Shown one piece after another: positions 35,160-46,500 of a DNA stretch of 64,000 bases. This DNA comes from Archegozetes longisetosus (Eukaryota; Arthropoda; Arachnida; Sarcoptiformes; Trhypochthoniidae), in the NCBI GenBank assembly GCA_018873245.2, contig JAEMBT020000009.1, positions 3,870,242-3,934,241 on the forward strand, read 5' to 3'. A model generated the notes under the pieces. It ran no database searches, was not told where the DNA came from, and was given only the letters and a program-made list of their open reading frames with translations. Position 1 is the stretch's first letter, and the number at the start of each line of letters is the position of its first letter. The translations under genes were made by a program, and so were the position numbers.

Positions 35160-35614
35160 CTTACAATACAGAAAATAAAATTATTTTTCAGAAACAAAAT
35201 TGAAGAATAATTGTTCTTTTACTTACATTGACAATAGTTAATCTAAAAAATAATTAATACTTGTAAACTATTGGGTAGACAATAAAATAGCATTTAAATT
35301 TGATACAACCATTTAATATCGTAATTTAAATTAGTAATAGTCATTCGAAATTAATTTAGAACTTGAATAGTTACGTAGCCAAGAAGTTGATTTAAGTAGC
35401 ACGCAAAATATCTGAAGGCCAAAACCCAGGATTTAAGTAATATACTAAATTTAAGCTTTAAAAAAGATACTTATATTAATTAATAGAATTTAGAAACTCA
35501 TATCCAATTAGAATAACTCGATATCAGATATATGTCAATCTTTTTCTAAAAACGTTTGATATTTTGGTTCTAATAAAATACTTATTAGTTTCCCCCGCCC
35601 ATTACTTAGTTAGG

Positions 35615-35845
35615 GCATTGAATTCATATCAATATAGCTTTTTCAGTATTCATAAACTAAATTTATAACTGGAAAGCTTTTTATGAGTAAGCAAATATAT
35701 TTTAAGTTATATTTTATTGATTTATTTCAAATTTGTTTTAAGATCTTCTCGAACAAGAACTATAGTTCCATTATTAGAAATATATGAACTATTAGTGATA
35801 TTGTTTTAAATTATTGATGATCGATAAAGACATAAAGGCATTAGA
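35615..35845 (+). repeat. Direct repeat copy 1 upstream of the GR gene
   Basis: Shares long blocks (GCATTGAATTCATATCAATATA, TTAAGTTATATTTTATTGATTTATTTCAAA, TTATTAGAAATATATGAACTATTA) with 36430-36662. The second copy lies nearer the GR start codon. Confidence 0.6.
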
Positions 35846-36429
35846 TATGTTTCAACATTCTCCTAAACATGGACGCTTTCTTTTCATGAACTTCTAGATA
35901 GTTCAGTTCTACTGAAATTCTCATTGACTTCCTTCACTCCCTACCCCTACTAACCCTTCATCACAACTTAGCTTCTGAAAATATAAAATTAACTTTGGGG
36001 TAAAATGTTACCCCACGTTTTCCACACTTTATATCTGTTCCAGGTTAGTCTGAATGCTTTCAGAATCAAAGTTAGCCCTTGTTTTAGAAATTTTGATCCA
36101 CTTATTAAATAATTTCTAGTTATTATCTGCTACATAGTCATTAGTGGTTCAAATTGTTAGTAGCTACATCACGGAACTGCGACATATAATAAACACAAAG
36201 CACTAAGAAGTTAGGGTATATTCCTGTCCTCAGAAAGACATTACCAGAAAATATTTTCAGAATAAAGTCATAAGTCTAAATTAATCATGATTTTTGTAAT
36301 TCGAAGTCAGATATATGACTGAGAAATACCTAAATTCTCAAGAAATGACAACATTTTCTTTGGTTTAGCGAGATTTTTAAAGTTAAATATGAAAACATGT
36401 TACCCCACAGTTGTGACGAAGGTTTAATT

Positions 36430-36662
36430 TACGGCACTGAATTCATGTTAATATAATTTATTTTGTCTCTTCAGCACTCGTACACTGAATTAATAATGAG
36501 AATGTGTTCTAAGAATAAGTAAATATATCTTAAGTTATATTTTATCGATTTATTTCAAAATTTTTTTAAAGATATCTAACAAAAGCCATATTCACATTAT
36601 TAGAAATTTATAAACTATTAATGAAATTGTTTCAAATTATTAATGATCCATAAAAATATAAT
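36430..36662 (+). repeat. Direct repeat copy 2 upstream of the GR gene
   Basis: Partner of 35615-35845. It ends about 210 bp before the GR start, so the duplicated piece may be old promoter-proximal sequence. Confidence 0.6.
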
Positions 36663-36873
36663 AGAATTGTTGTATTTAATGCAAGAAATGAACTAATAAC
36701 AACTTGAATTGAAATAATAATTGTTAATGGCTCTGCATTTATTAAACGAATCGAGTCAGAAATAGCTCTTAAAGTAATATAATTCTGTATGCAAAAGTTT
36801 ATTGTAAAGTAAAAATTAATTCACTTAGATAAAAAAAATTTTATTCTTTTTCAAATACGTATTTAGATTACAA

Positions 36874-38213
36874 ATGGAATCTCGAAGCAGTGTGTTCAAT
36901 CCTAATAAAGTCTTGCCGCCAAAAGTAGTACTCAATTCAGTTGATTCTCACTTATATAGAATCGGTTTATCCCTGTTTTCAAATGAATCTGTTAAAAGAA
37001 AAAGTTTTCATAATCCGAAATTCATATTCATTATTCAATTACAGATATTAATACGTTGTATTATTTCGTTATTTTCTTCGGGAGATGACTCAGACTTCTA
37101 TGTATATATTGGAGAATTTGGATATTTTCTCAACGCTAGAATACATATTGATATCGCGGCTAGTCTTACAACATTGATATCAATTGCATCCCAAGTCCTC
37201 CATTATTACAACTATAGGAACGATATAAAGCCCTCTTATATCAAACCATTTCAAATGCTTTCAGGATTAGTCTCATCGAAAAGTATTGGCCTCTCAAATG
37301 GAGAAGATGTCTATAAATTGGTTAAAATTGCAAAAATTCTCTTCTTCATCAGGAAACTAATGGGTACTCTAACGTTCTGGAGCGTTTTTATTATGGTGTT
37401 TACAGCATTCATTCGAAACGAATCGATTAAACAATTTCTTATATTTGGCATTCCTCACAGCATTCTATGGGCCATCTATAGTTATTATGTCTGTAGTATC
37501 ATTATTTCACAAATAATTTATTTCTATATAATGTGCTATTATATCAAATGTAAAATATCCAGAATCAATGAAAGGATAAGTAATACACTCAAAACGCGAA
37601 TTAACGCTCGATTCGATTTAATTAATTCAATTCAATCTCTGATCTCAATTCATGAAGAAATTAATGATTATAATAATAATTATTGGTCGAAATTTCTGTT
37701 CTTTATTTGGATATCACTCTCATCTATAATCAATACACTCTTTTATCAGTCTTTGTTTGGAAAAATGGAATTTCTAATTAGATTTGTATTACTCTATTTC
37801 AGTCTTGTATTAATTTCAATTCTGTTATTGATTATAAAGACCGCGTCCTCAGTTCATTGTGAAGCTAATCAGTCTTATAAGTTATTGAATTCTAGCATCT
37901 TTTCATATAGTGGTAGACGTTTAGATAATTCTAAACGTTTAAAGGTTCGAATCAAACTAATATAAATTTTTACTAAGCTTTTATTGAATTTATTTTAATC
38001 ATAGTTAATGTCATTGATTGAGAGAATTGGTCAGAAAAGAGTTGGATTTTATTGTTGGAAACTATTCATTATTAACTATTTCCGTGGGTATGAAGTAAGT
38101 ATTTACTAATAAGACAATAAAAAGATCTTAAAATCGATCTCTTCTTTCAACAGATAGTTTCGATAACAGTTATGTTTTTGTTGAAAATTATAGAAATGTC
38201 GAAAAGTAATTGA
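36874..38213 (+). CDS. Gustatory-receptor-like seven-transmembrane protein, three exons
   Basis: Exons 36874-37944 (1071 bp), 38005-38094 (90 bp) and 38154-38213 (60 bp), phase 0 at both junctions, give 406 residues. It is a close paralogue of the minus-strand gene ending at 29088 over its whole length: N-terminal LPPKVVLNSVDSHLYRIG, paired YIGEFGYFLNARIHIDI, FGIPHSILWA, KFLFFIWISLSSIINT, TASSVHCEANQSYKLLNS, exon 2 KRVGFYCWKLFIINYFRGYE and exon 3 IVSITVMFLLKIIEMS. No stop or shift. A hAT derivative is inserted 72 bp after the stop codon, where it may supply or disturb the 3' end. Probable chemoreceptor; ligand unknown. Confidence 0.72.
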
Positions 38214-38285
38214 AATAGAATTATCGATCAAAGCACTTGACACAAATTCTAGTTTGATCAAATCTATAGATATTACTCTTATAAA

Positions 38286-38952
38286 TATACTGACCAGACG
38301 TCCAGGAATAAGACATTCAGGACATAGTCCAGGACGGCGTCACACCTGGACAATAGAATTCCAGGAATTAACTTTTCTGATAAAATATTATAGAAAAATT
38401 ACGTAAATCACAAAATCATTGAATATACGAGCTGTAAATTATGTTAGAGAAAATAAAGATCTCATAATATAAGTACAATAATTGATAAATAATTATAGGT
38501 ATCTGATCATTAATAGATAAAATGAATGTTATATTTATGTCGACAATATTCAAAATAACACTCATATAATGATTAACGTTTTGTAAGCACATGTAATGAC
38601 AATTTAATGGTAAATAGATTTAGTTTGTGTTTAATAATTAGTAGTAATGGCATCGAAACCAAATGAATCGCCTAAACGTAAAAAGAGACGTTTATTTACA
38701 TTTCAGGGTAAATGGTTAGAAGATAATGATTCTGAAATTTGTATTAAACCTAATTTTTCTATGGATCGTATTGAATTCAAATCTTATATTAAAGCTAATG
38801 AAAATGCTTTAAAAGCAGTTAAATGTAATGATAAATACGAATAAATAAAATTCTGTGTTATTTTAATAATATTTTTTAAAAAATAGTTCAGGAAATTATC
38901 GAATATTTTACATTAATGTCCAGGTTTCCTAGTTTACCGCCTGGTCAGTCTA
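38286..38952. mobile_element. 667-bp hAT deletion derivative downstream of the GR gene
   Basis: Termini TATACTGACCAG and the inverse of TAGACTGACCAG (one mismatch), flanked by the exact 8-bp duplication CTTATAAA (38278-38285 and 38953-38960). Related in its ends (CTGACCA core) to the element at 34514. Confidence 0.8.
38647..38844 (+). CDS. Internally deleted hAT transposase remnant (N-terminus joined to C-terminus)
   Basis: 65-codon open frame. The first part, SPKRKKRRLFTFQGKWLED, looks like the basic N-terminus of a hAT protein. It runs directly into EICIKPNF...KAVKCNDKY, which aligns with the C-terminal EICIKSNF...KASKSNKK of the element at 34514. Zinc finger, catalytic core and most of the dimerisation domain are missing, so the element arose by internal deletion. 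Whether the peptide is made is unknown. Confidence 0.55.
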   Translation: MASKPNESPKRKKRRLFTFQGKWLEDNDSEICIKPNFSMDRIEFKSYIKANENALKAVKCNDKYE

Positions 38953-39114
38953 CTTATAAATATAAATCTGTATCTTAAGAAATGCAAATTTATCTTAGAA
39001 CTTGCGTTATCTTATATGGAATATTGATGCGTAATACAAGTATTGTCGAAATTTTCTCAAAGTATACATAAATTTTTAGAAAGTTCGAGAACTAATATGC
39101 GCTGTGTATATAAG

Positions 39115-39688
39115 TGTTACAGTTACTGGACTTACTGTTACTATTAGGACTGGACTTCTATAACTGTACTATAAACAATGACAGTTATTCTGAAAAAAAA
39201 CACAGTTATAAACACCAGTACACATAAAATATTATATTTATTGATACGACATAAGTTTTGAAAAATAGATGAAATACAAAAATATCAAAATTTTCCAAAT
39301 AAAAACCAATACACAAATAATAACTCAATACATCTATAGTGTGCACGCTTGTTCTCTTTCCCCTCCAGACTCTCTTATCTCTAAAACATAACTAACTCGT
39401 ATCTAAAATATCACTCTTTTTCCTCCAACTCTCTCTACTTTTTCTCTTTTTCTCCTTTAAACTTTGAAATAAAACAAAACAAACATTAAGTTTATGAAGC
39501 GTGACCCCTCACTTGGGGCCCATGCTACATACAAACTTACATACATACATACTTACAATGCAAAACACCTATCTAATACATATAATATTTAAAACTAACG
39601 CTAACTCTAACACTAACTCTAACTCTATAACACTACATAGCAATACACTGCTATATAGCAATATAGAGCCGTCTAGTGCTCTGTAACA
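39115..39688 (-). repeat. 3' LTR
   Basis: 574 bp, TG...CA ends. One base longer than the partner LTR, through an extra C near 39362. Contains runs of CTAACTCTAAC and CATACATAC. Confidence 0.9.
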
Positions 39689-39690
39689 CA

Positions 39691-39701
39691 TCCCCCCTCC
39701 G
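39691..39701 (-). promoter_or_regulatory. Polypurine tract
   Basis: On the minus strand CGGAGGGGGGA lies immediately before the 3' LTR, the position expected for plus-strand priming. Confidence 0.75.
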
Positions 39702-39816
39702 AAATTCAGTTATAATAATTCTCACTCGACTAATTATAATTGTTATCGATTAACATAATATAATATATACTTTAAGTAAAATAAATGGTTAGATGAAAAT
39801 ACGTTTGATTAACTGA

Positions 39817-40710
39817 TTACTCCGTATTTCTCAAAGATGTCGATCTTCTTCTGACGAATTCCACTAAACATTGGCCATATAAGTTGTTCTTGTCCAATCC
39901 TTGGGGTAACCCTCCTTCTAACCAGTTAATGGCAGAAACCGGAATGTCAATCTGTTGTAATCTGGTTGTCTCCATTCCTTGTTGTAAATCGATGGAATAT
40001 CTCACAGGTGAAGCCAATCTAAACAATAAACAATTCTTGTTCTCATGTGTGAACCATATCTTCGAATTACTCTTAATATTAATATGACCAAAGGCTACAG
40101 AATGATCTAAACAATCCGACGGACATTTAATGATAACTTCTCTTAAATAGGCATTAAACCAATGTTTGGTCAGAAGGTGAAACGATATTTGAAGATAATC
40201 CCCATATTTAGTCAGATCTTTCAAACCCTCTTCACCTTCCCATATTCCATAATGACTGGTAAATTTAATAATTCTAAACCACTTATATTTAATTATTCCG
40301 AAAAGGATAATAAATCCCAAAATTATTAACATTAAATTAATAACTGGATTTATCGGATCATGAACCACAGTTTCCCAATAAGTAATCGAATCTCCGGGAT
40401 TTGAGATTAATGCATCAGTAAATTGTGTGTTTAAAACAATAATAGGTGAAATACCAATAATGCTATGTCCAAGCCTTATAAGCGTTATTGAAACACTAGT
40501 GAAGATGTAAAACATTACGATTTTAGTAAATGAATGAATCAAGCCTTGCCAAGTGATTGAATTTATTGTGTGTTGTTGAATATTTTCTATTTGCAATAAT
40601 CTTTCTGAAAAATCCTCCGAAGCCGTCCATAATTCATCCATAGCAGCGGTTGTCGCTCTCTGATCGAGTTGTAAATAATCTCTGAACTTATTTACGTCTA
40701 TACTCTTCAT
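39817..40710 (-). CDS. Envelope-region second frame (membrane-anchor part)
   Basis: 297 codons, starting in an ATGA overlap with the end of the preceding envelope frame. It has two strongly hydrophobic stretches (about residues 62-90 and 123-145) and a long, mostly polar C-terminal part. The upstream frame has no membrane anchor, while in F-type envelope proteins a transmembrane segment follows the ectodomain. The simplest reading is that this frame holds the anchor and tail of one glycoprotein, split by a frame change or expressed by coupled re-initiation. The roughly 150-residue C-terminal part is longer than a usual cytoplasmic tail and I do not recognise it. Confidence 0.6.
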   Translation of the reverse strand: MKSIDVNKFRDYLQLDQRATTAAMDELWTASEDFSERLLQIENIQQHTINSITWQGLIHSFTKIVMFYIFTSVSITLIRLGHSIIGISPIIVLNTQFTDALISNPGDSITYWETVVHDPINPVINLMLIILGFIILFGIIKYKWFRIIKFTSHYGIWEGEEGLKDLTKYGDYLQISFHLLTKHWFNAYLREVIIKCPSDCLDHSVAFGHINIKSNSKIWFTHENKNCLLFRLASPVRYSIDLQQGMETTRLQQIDIPVSAINWLEGGLPQGLDKNNLYGQCLVEFVRRRSTSLRNTE

Positions 40711-42395
40711 ATCTTCAATTTTTTCCTTTTTACTTCTATTACTTCCTCCTCTACTTTCATTTCCTCATTAAAGAATTTTTGATCAAACAGGAATATCGGC
40801 GGTTTGCTTCGTACTAAATCTAATCTTGAATCTCTGTATTTAAGTGGTCCATAAAGAGTATGTGATTCTGTTTTTAAATAACAACTTGTATCAACCGTAA
40901 CTTCTTCAGCCCATTCTACTAGTGATCGCCCTTTTGATCCAATATTCTGACAAATAACATCAAAACTAGGAATGACATCTTTATGCAAGATCCAGGTATC
41001 ATCAGTTATTCGAATCGGTTGGTACTGCTCTTTCAGGGATAACTCAAACTGACAAAATTTCTTCACATAATTTGTGTCCCAATTCCATAAAGAAATGGTG
41101 CAAGCACTGATTGTTTGAATCAAAGATGGATCCATGGAGTAACATAAATTTTCCCCACTAATTGTTATACAACTAAAGGTTGCTAAATCGATCTCACCAT
41201 ATAGTTTAATATTTTCTTCATCCGTTAACCAACATCGATCTTTAAGAGATAAAGTTATAAAGGTCTCAGTAGAATTCAGACGTCCAAACCATTGACAGTA
41301 TTTTTCGTTGCATGGAATAGGCGAAGCAATCGGTTTCAAAATATTGAAATGAGTTTTAGTCTTAATCGTTTGTAAAGGAATTGAGAGTCTTAACATTAAT
41401 CCATCAGGTAACAGGGAAAACTTAATTAGCGGTAAAACATAATACAAATCCAAATTACTTTCATCGATTCCAAGTAAATATAAAGGTGCCACATTAGCTT
41501 TAACTTTAATTAAAATTTCTTTAAGTTCATCAGGTGATAACAGATTAGACGGTAGAATTCCACGTCGTAATTGAATTAATGATTCTTCAATATCTTCGAC
41601 AGACTGACTGTATAACGAGAGATTATATAGAGAAATCAATGCACTAACAATAGCATCATTCATTTTTCTTTCCATTGAGTTAAAAATAGTTACTGCTGAC
41701 GACATGTCATATATCAATCTATAAAGAGCCTTTACTTCATATTCCAAGAAACTGATATGTTCGGCCACCTCCGAAAAAGCTTGATTCACTCTTTCAACAT
41801 TTGCTCGAATAACTTTAGTCAGCCCTATTAATTGTTTCTTGAGAGTAGCAGTTTGTCTTCTTCCTTCCTTTACCATTGAGGAAAGTATTGAATATTTTTC
41901 ATTGAGGTCATGTATGTCTTTCGAGGTTGCAGTTCCAAATAGAAACGAAAGTGCATCTCCGATTATCGGTACTACACTATCAGACCTTTTCCTCCTGGAA
42001 ATCCATGAATGAATTGTTTGTTGTTTAATGAGATCTTCAAATTTCCGATGTAATATGTTCTTAAATCCTTCAGATGCCTCGAAGGCCGCGTTCATCAAAT
42101 AATTATATCTATCGCACATAGGTTGAAGTGCTAAAGCACTATAAATATCTTTTGCACAATTTAACGATACTTGTGGTAAACTGAAATTTGAAGTCAGTAT
42201 ACTTGGAAATTCAATTTGAATAATCTGTGTCCAGTATCCACTAAATATGAATGCTCGACCAAACTGAGTAATTTTTAACCCATGAGAACCTGTAGTCAAT
42301 AGGTGAGTTTGATTTTGCAACGGAGAGATTATGGCTTCTAATACTCCGCCGTAAGCAAGACAAATAATCAACAAAGGAGGTTTAATTAACTTCAT
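40707..42395 (-). CDS. Envelope glycoprotein ectodomain, F-type (baculovirus F/errantivirus Env-like)
   Basis: 562 codons with an N-terminal signal peptide (about residues 1-22). A furin-type site RRKR at 134-137 is followed by a fusion-peptide-like hydrophobic stretch (139-157) containing the conserved FLFGTAT block, then a heptad-like region (about 160-240). This is the arrangement of baculovirus F proteins and errantivirus envelopes. The expected role is a surface fusion protein of an infectious retroelement. The frame ends at TGA overlapping the ATG of the next frame, without a transmembrane helix of its own. Whether the pair is functional cannot be told from sequence. Confidence 0.75.
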   Translation of the reverse strand: MKLIKPPLLIICLAYGGVLEAIISPLQNQTHLLTTGSHGLKITQFGRAFIFSGYWTQIIQIEFPSILTSNFSLPQVSLNCAKDIYSALALQPMCDRYNYLMNAAFEASEGFKNILHRKFEDLIKQQTIHSWISRRKRSDSVVPIIGDALSFLFGTATSKDIHDLNEKYSILSSMVKEGRRQTATLKKQLIGLTKVIRANVERVNQAFSEVAEHISFLEYEVKALYRLIYDMSSAVTIFNSMERKMNDAIVSALISLYNLSLYSQSVEDIEESLIQLRRGILPSNLLSPDELKEILIKVKANVAPLYLLGIDESNLDLYYVLPLIKFSLLPDGLMLRLSIPLQTIKTKTHFNILKPIASPIPCNEKYCQWFGRLNSTETFITLSLKDRCWLTDEENIKLYGEIDLATFSCITISGENLCYSMDPSLIQTISACTISLWNWDTNYVKKFCQFELSLKEQYQPIRITDDTWILHKDVIPSFDVICQNIGSKGRSLVEWAEEVTVDTSCYLKTESHTLYGPLKYRDSRLDLVRSKPPIFLFDQKFFNEEMKVEEEVIEVKRKKLKI

Positions 42396-43547
42396 ATTTC
42401 CTCGTTTCGTTCACTTTCTAATTTTTTCAAAGCTTCCCTTCCGATGTTGTTCACGCAAAAACAAGAGTAATACTAACATTCATAGCGATTAGATCGGCTA
42501 TAAATATATCTGTTTCGTAATCAATTGTATTATTTTTATAACTCAACTTATTTGAAGTATCTATTACAATAATATACGAATATTAGCAAAATAAACAAAG
42601 TATAAGTATAAAATAAGTATTGGATAAGGAATGTGTTTGAATCTAAACAAAGCAATTCTATCCTTAACGGTATCATAATAAATTTTGTTGTAAATTTAAG
42701 TATTGAATCCCAAATACCTTTAGAATCCGCTTCAAGTCTATCTACACTGATTACCCTAAAAGGTTTTCCTATCAGATCTTACCGTATTTATCTTATACAA
42801 TTAAATTTTAATCAAAAAAGAGAGCGAAATGCGACATATAGTCGCATTGTAATCCCTCTGATTAGATTGTGATCGAATAAGTATGAAATGAAACATATAG
42901 TTTCATTGTACTCTCACACTTATTACTAAATATCATTTGAATATTAGAAGACTTTTTCTAAGTATTCATTTAAATTCTAATAATAACAATAGTTCTCATT
43001 TGGATACAGTTAATGTTGACATAAGTCCGACATTCAAGCATCAACTTTCTCCAAATAAACTATAACCATCTAACTTCTCAGAAAAATTGACTTTAAAATA
43101 ATAATGCGTACGCTTTCTTCATCATATTCTTATTATTTTTGTATAGCACATGCAACATGATATGCAAACAATTGCTTACATTAATAAAATACTAAATAAA
43201 CAATGATTCAAAAGTTTTCACAGCTGGATCTGACATTCTAATTACATATTCTTAGAATTGTGGTTAAATTTTCGTTACATTCGTTGTTACTGTTAAATGA
43301 CTCATAAGGATTTTGGATTCATTATCTATTTTATATAAACATTCATTCTATCTAAAAACATCGCTATCTCAAAAACATTCCTTTAAATGGGTTCTTTTTT
43401 TTAAAAATATCCTTCACATAACCAAAATTAGTGTATAGTGTAATATAAAGTTCAATAACACAAACCATCTAAGTTAATATAAAAGAATTTATCATACGTG
43501 AGGTTATAATATAAGTTTAAAAGAATTTAAAAGAATATAATTGAAAA
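42396..43547 (-). other. Pol-env spacer of the LTR element
   Basis: About 1.15 kb between the integrase C-terminal end and the envelope start, with no supported frame. It contains two paired hairpins (42828-42907). In errantiviruses env is made from a spliced RNA, so an acceptor is expected here; I did not fix its position. Confidence 0.5.
42828..42907. repeat. Two hairpins with identical ATATA loops and co-varying stems
   Basis: 42828-42848: 8-bp stem AATGCGAC/GTCGCATT around ATATA. 42887-42907: 8-bp stem AATGAAAC/GTTTCATT around ATATA. Two stem base pairs differ, and in each hairpin both sides match. Confidence 0.7.
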
Positions 43548-46500
43548 TTAGAACATATAGTAATTATATAATGAAAACCTTTTAGTAAAGAACATATTCC
43601 CCCAATTTTTGGGAGTCCTAATTATTCGTCCAGCTCTTGTAACATTTTTATCATTCTCATTATCTCGGAATTCAGAGAATGATATTTCTTCTGTCTTTGA
43701 GTCATTTTCTGGGGTAAGATCTATCTCCTCATCTGAGACTATATTATCGCTTTTATAATATATTTCAGTCTCACTATCACTATTAGTGTCATATGAATCA
43801 ATTTCAGATTCTAAAAGCTGAATGTCGGCTACATACTTCTTAGGAAGTGGGTGAGACTTAAGAAAATCATAATCTTTGGAATAGTACAGTTCCATCAAAC
43901 GAACATTTACTTTCCTATGAATATTTGGATTAACTACGTCTTGTAGTATGTAAAGACTGGGGCTCACTCTCATAATAACCAAATATGGGCCTTCAAATTT
44001 ACTTTGCAAGGCTCTATGTTTATTAATGTCTAGATGTCTATTTCGAATTAAAACTAGATCTCCAATCAAATATATTGGTTGTCTGTGATTGTCGTTATAC
44101 CTAAGAGCAGCTCTCTTCTGTTTTAGTTTTATTCGTTTTTAGCTTTGTCTAATTCCTTTTTATATTTTAATTTTGCCTTTTCACCGAAAATATTGAAAGA
44201 TTTTGGGGTTAGTTTTTATACCCTAATTCTAGGTCCAAATAAGAGTAAGGACTACGATTATAAAGTAGTTCAAAAGGACTTCTTTTGGTGGTGGCATTTA
44301 TTTTGGTATTTAAACTGTATCGACATGAAGGAATCAATAAATCCCAATCGGTATCTTGTGTGTAACAATTAGTGCGTAGATATTCTTTAATTACAGCATT
44401 CGTTCGCTCAACTAGCCCTTGACACTGAGGGTTAAAACCGCTAGTGAATTTTTGTATAGTGGGCGGATGAATAGAAATCATCGCACTTACTATATCACTT
44501 AAAAATACCGCTCCACGATCGCTTTGCAATACCTTAGGGGGAGAATGTCGAGTAATGATATCCTCATACAGGAATTTAGCGATATTATAGGAATCTTGTT
44601 TTGGTATGGCACGCATTTCCACATATTTTGTTAAGTAATCGATGGCTACTACCACATATTTATTCTTTCGAGGGGTCTCATCTAAAGGTCCCAAAATGTC
44701 AATCTCAACTCTAGAAAAGGGATTGTCCACCTCAATTAACTGACAATTTCCTGGACTTAATTTCCTATTAATTTTATTTAGCTGACATTCGTGACAACTT
44801 TTAACAAACTCTTCAACTTGACTGTATAAATTTTTCCAGTAATATTTGTCTCTTATCTTGTTATAAGTCACATTTGCTCCAAAATGTCCGCTCAGTGGAC
44901 TACAATGCTTCTCAGCAACAACCTCATTTCTAAATTTTCTTGGTAGATAGAGATTATAATGGGTAATTCCATCTATTTCTACAATTCTGTAGAGAATCTT
45001 ATCTTCTAAACCCATAATATATCTGTTGTCCTCTAATTTCCCATTTTCAAACATTGAGATAATAGGGCTAATTTCATCATCCTGCCTTTGTTCTTGTGCC
45101 ATATCATAAACCTGAAATTTTTACACTTAAAAATTTTAAAACCAACTTCTGGCTCATCAAACTCTGTTGATTTATTATCTATTGGTAGTCTGGATAAACA
45201 ATCTGCCTGACAGGTATATTTAGGAGACCTGTATTTGATATCAAAATCAAAATCAGATAAATATTGTGTCCAACGAAATAAACGACTGTTTACTTTTTTC
45301 GTATTTCTAATCCAATGAATACTGGAATGATCTGTTATCAGTGTAAAATGTCTTCCCATTAAATAGGGTCTAAATTCATTGATTGAATAATATACGGCAA
45401 AATATTCTTTGTCACAAATTGGCCAATTCTTTTGATAGCCTGTTAAAGTTTTGCTAACATAACTCACAACTTTTTCTTCCTTTTCCTCATGTATCTGACA
45501 CAAACAACCTCCTATACCATAATCTGAGGCATCAGTCTTAACAACTATGGGTAAATTGTCATCAAAATGAGCTAAGATTTTTGCATTAGTTAAAGACATT
45601 TTCAATTGTTCAAACGCTTTATCATGTTCTTCGTTCCAAACGTATTTAGTATTTTTATTCAACAAGTTATAAAGGGGTCTAGCGATTACGCTACAATGAT
45701 TAATGTGGTCTCTATTAAAGTTTATACAACCCAAAAACTTTGTAATTGTTTAACATTTTGGGGTTTAGGCATTTTAACTATCGATTCAACCTTTTGGGGT
45801 CGAGACCAATGCCCTCTTCACTTACTCTAAACCCTAAAAATCTATAGATTTCATACCAAATTCACATTTAGTTGCTTTAATTTTCAAGTTATACTTCTTG
45901 AACCGTTCGAAAACTAATCTGAGTCTGTCTAAAAATTCCTGAAAATCAGTTGCAAAAATTATACAATCATCGATATAATTTATTACTTTTTCCCAAACCA
46001 ATCCTGCTAGCACACAATTAAGAGTTCTTGAAAAACAACTTGGAGAGTTTTTAACCCTTGAGCTAAGACCACAAATTGATAATGACCTGAATCTGTACTA
46101 AAAGCTGTTTTTTGTTGGCTATCTTCATCTAAAGCCACTTGTGAGAAGCCACTTGTTAAGTCAATTTTGGCAAAATATTTTGATCCATTTAAAGATGATA
46201 GCACACTCTTTACTGGAGGAATCGGGAAAATATCTGCTTTTGTTACTGAGTTTAATTTTCTATAATCTAAAACTAAACGAACTCCATCCGGTTTCGGACA
46301 AAGTAAGACTGGACTATTATAGGGTGAAGTTGAATCGATTACAATACCAGCATCAATTAAGTGTTTAACTTGCTTTCTGATATATTCCTTTTCAATATTC
46401 GACAATTTGTAATTAGGTATATTAATGGGAGGACCTTCAGTTAAAATCTTATGTTTAATTACATTACAATAGCCTAAGTCTAAATCATGTTTGCTAAAGA

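Larger units (their letters stand above)
35168..36873. other. 5' flank of the + strand GR gene with an internal direct repeat
   Basis: No gene. Two diverged direct copies of about 230 bp are listed separately. Short inverted phrases around GTTACCCCAC (36007-36017 and 36400-36410) hint at an insertion between them. Confidence 0.4.

Noticed and set aside
40707-40740. Envelope split as proven programmed re-initiation
   Set aside because: Only one copy is visible and an indel in the A-rich stretch is equally possible; kept as a question only.
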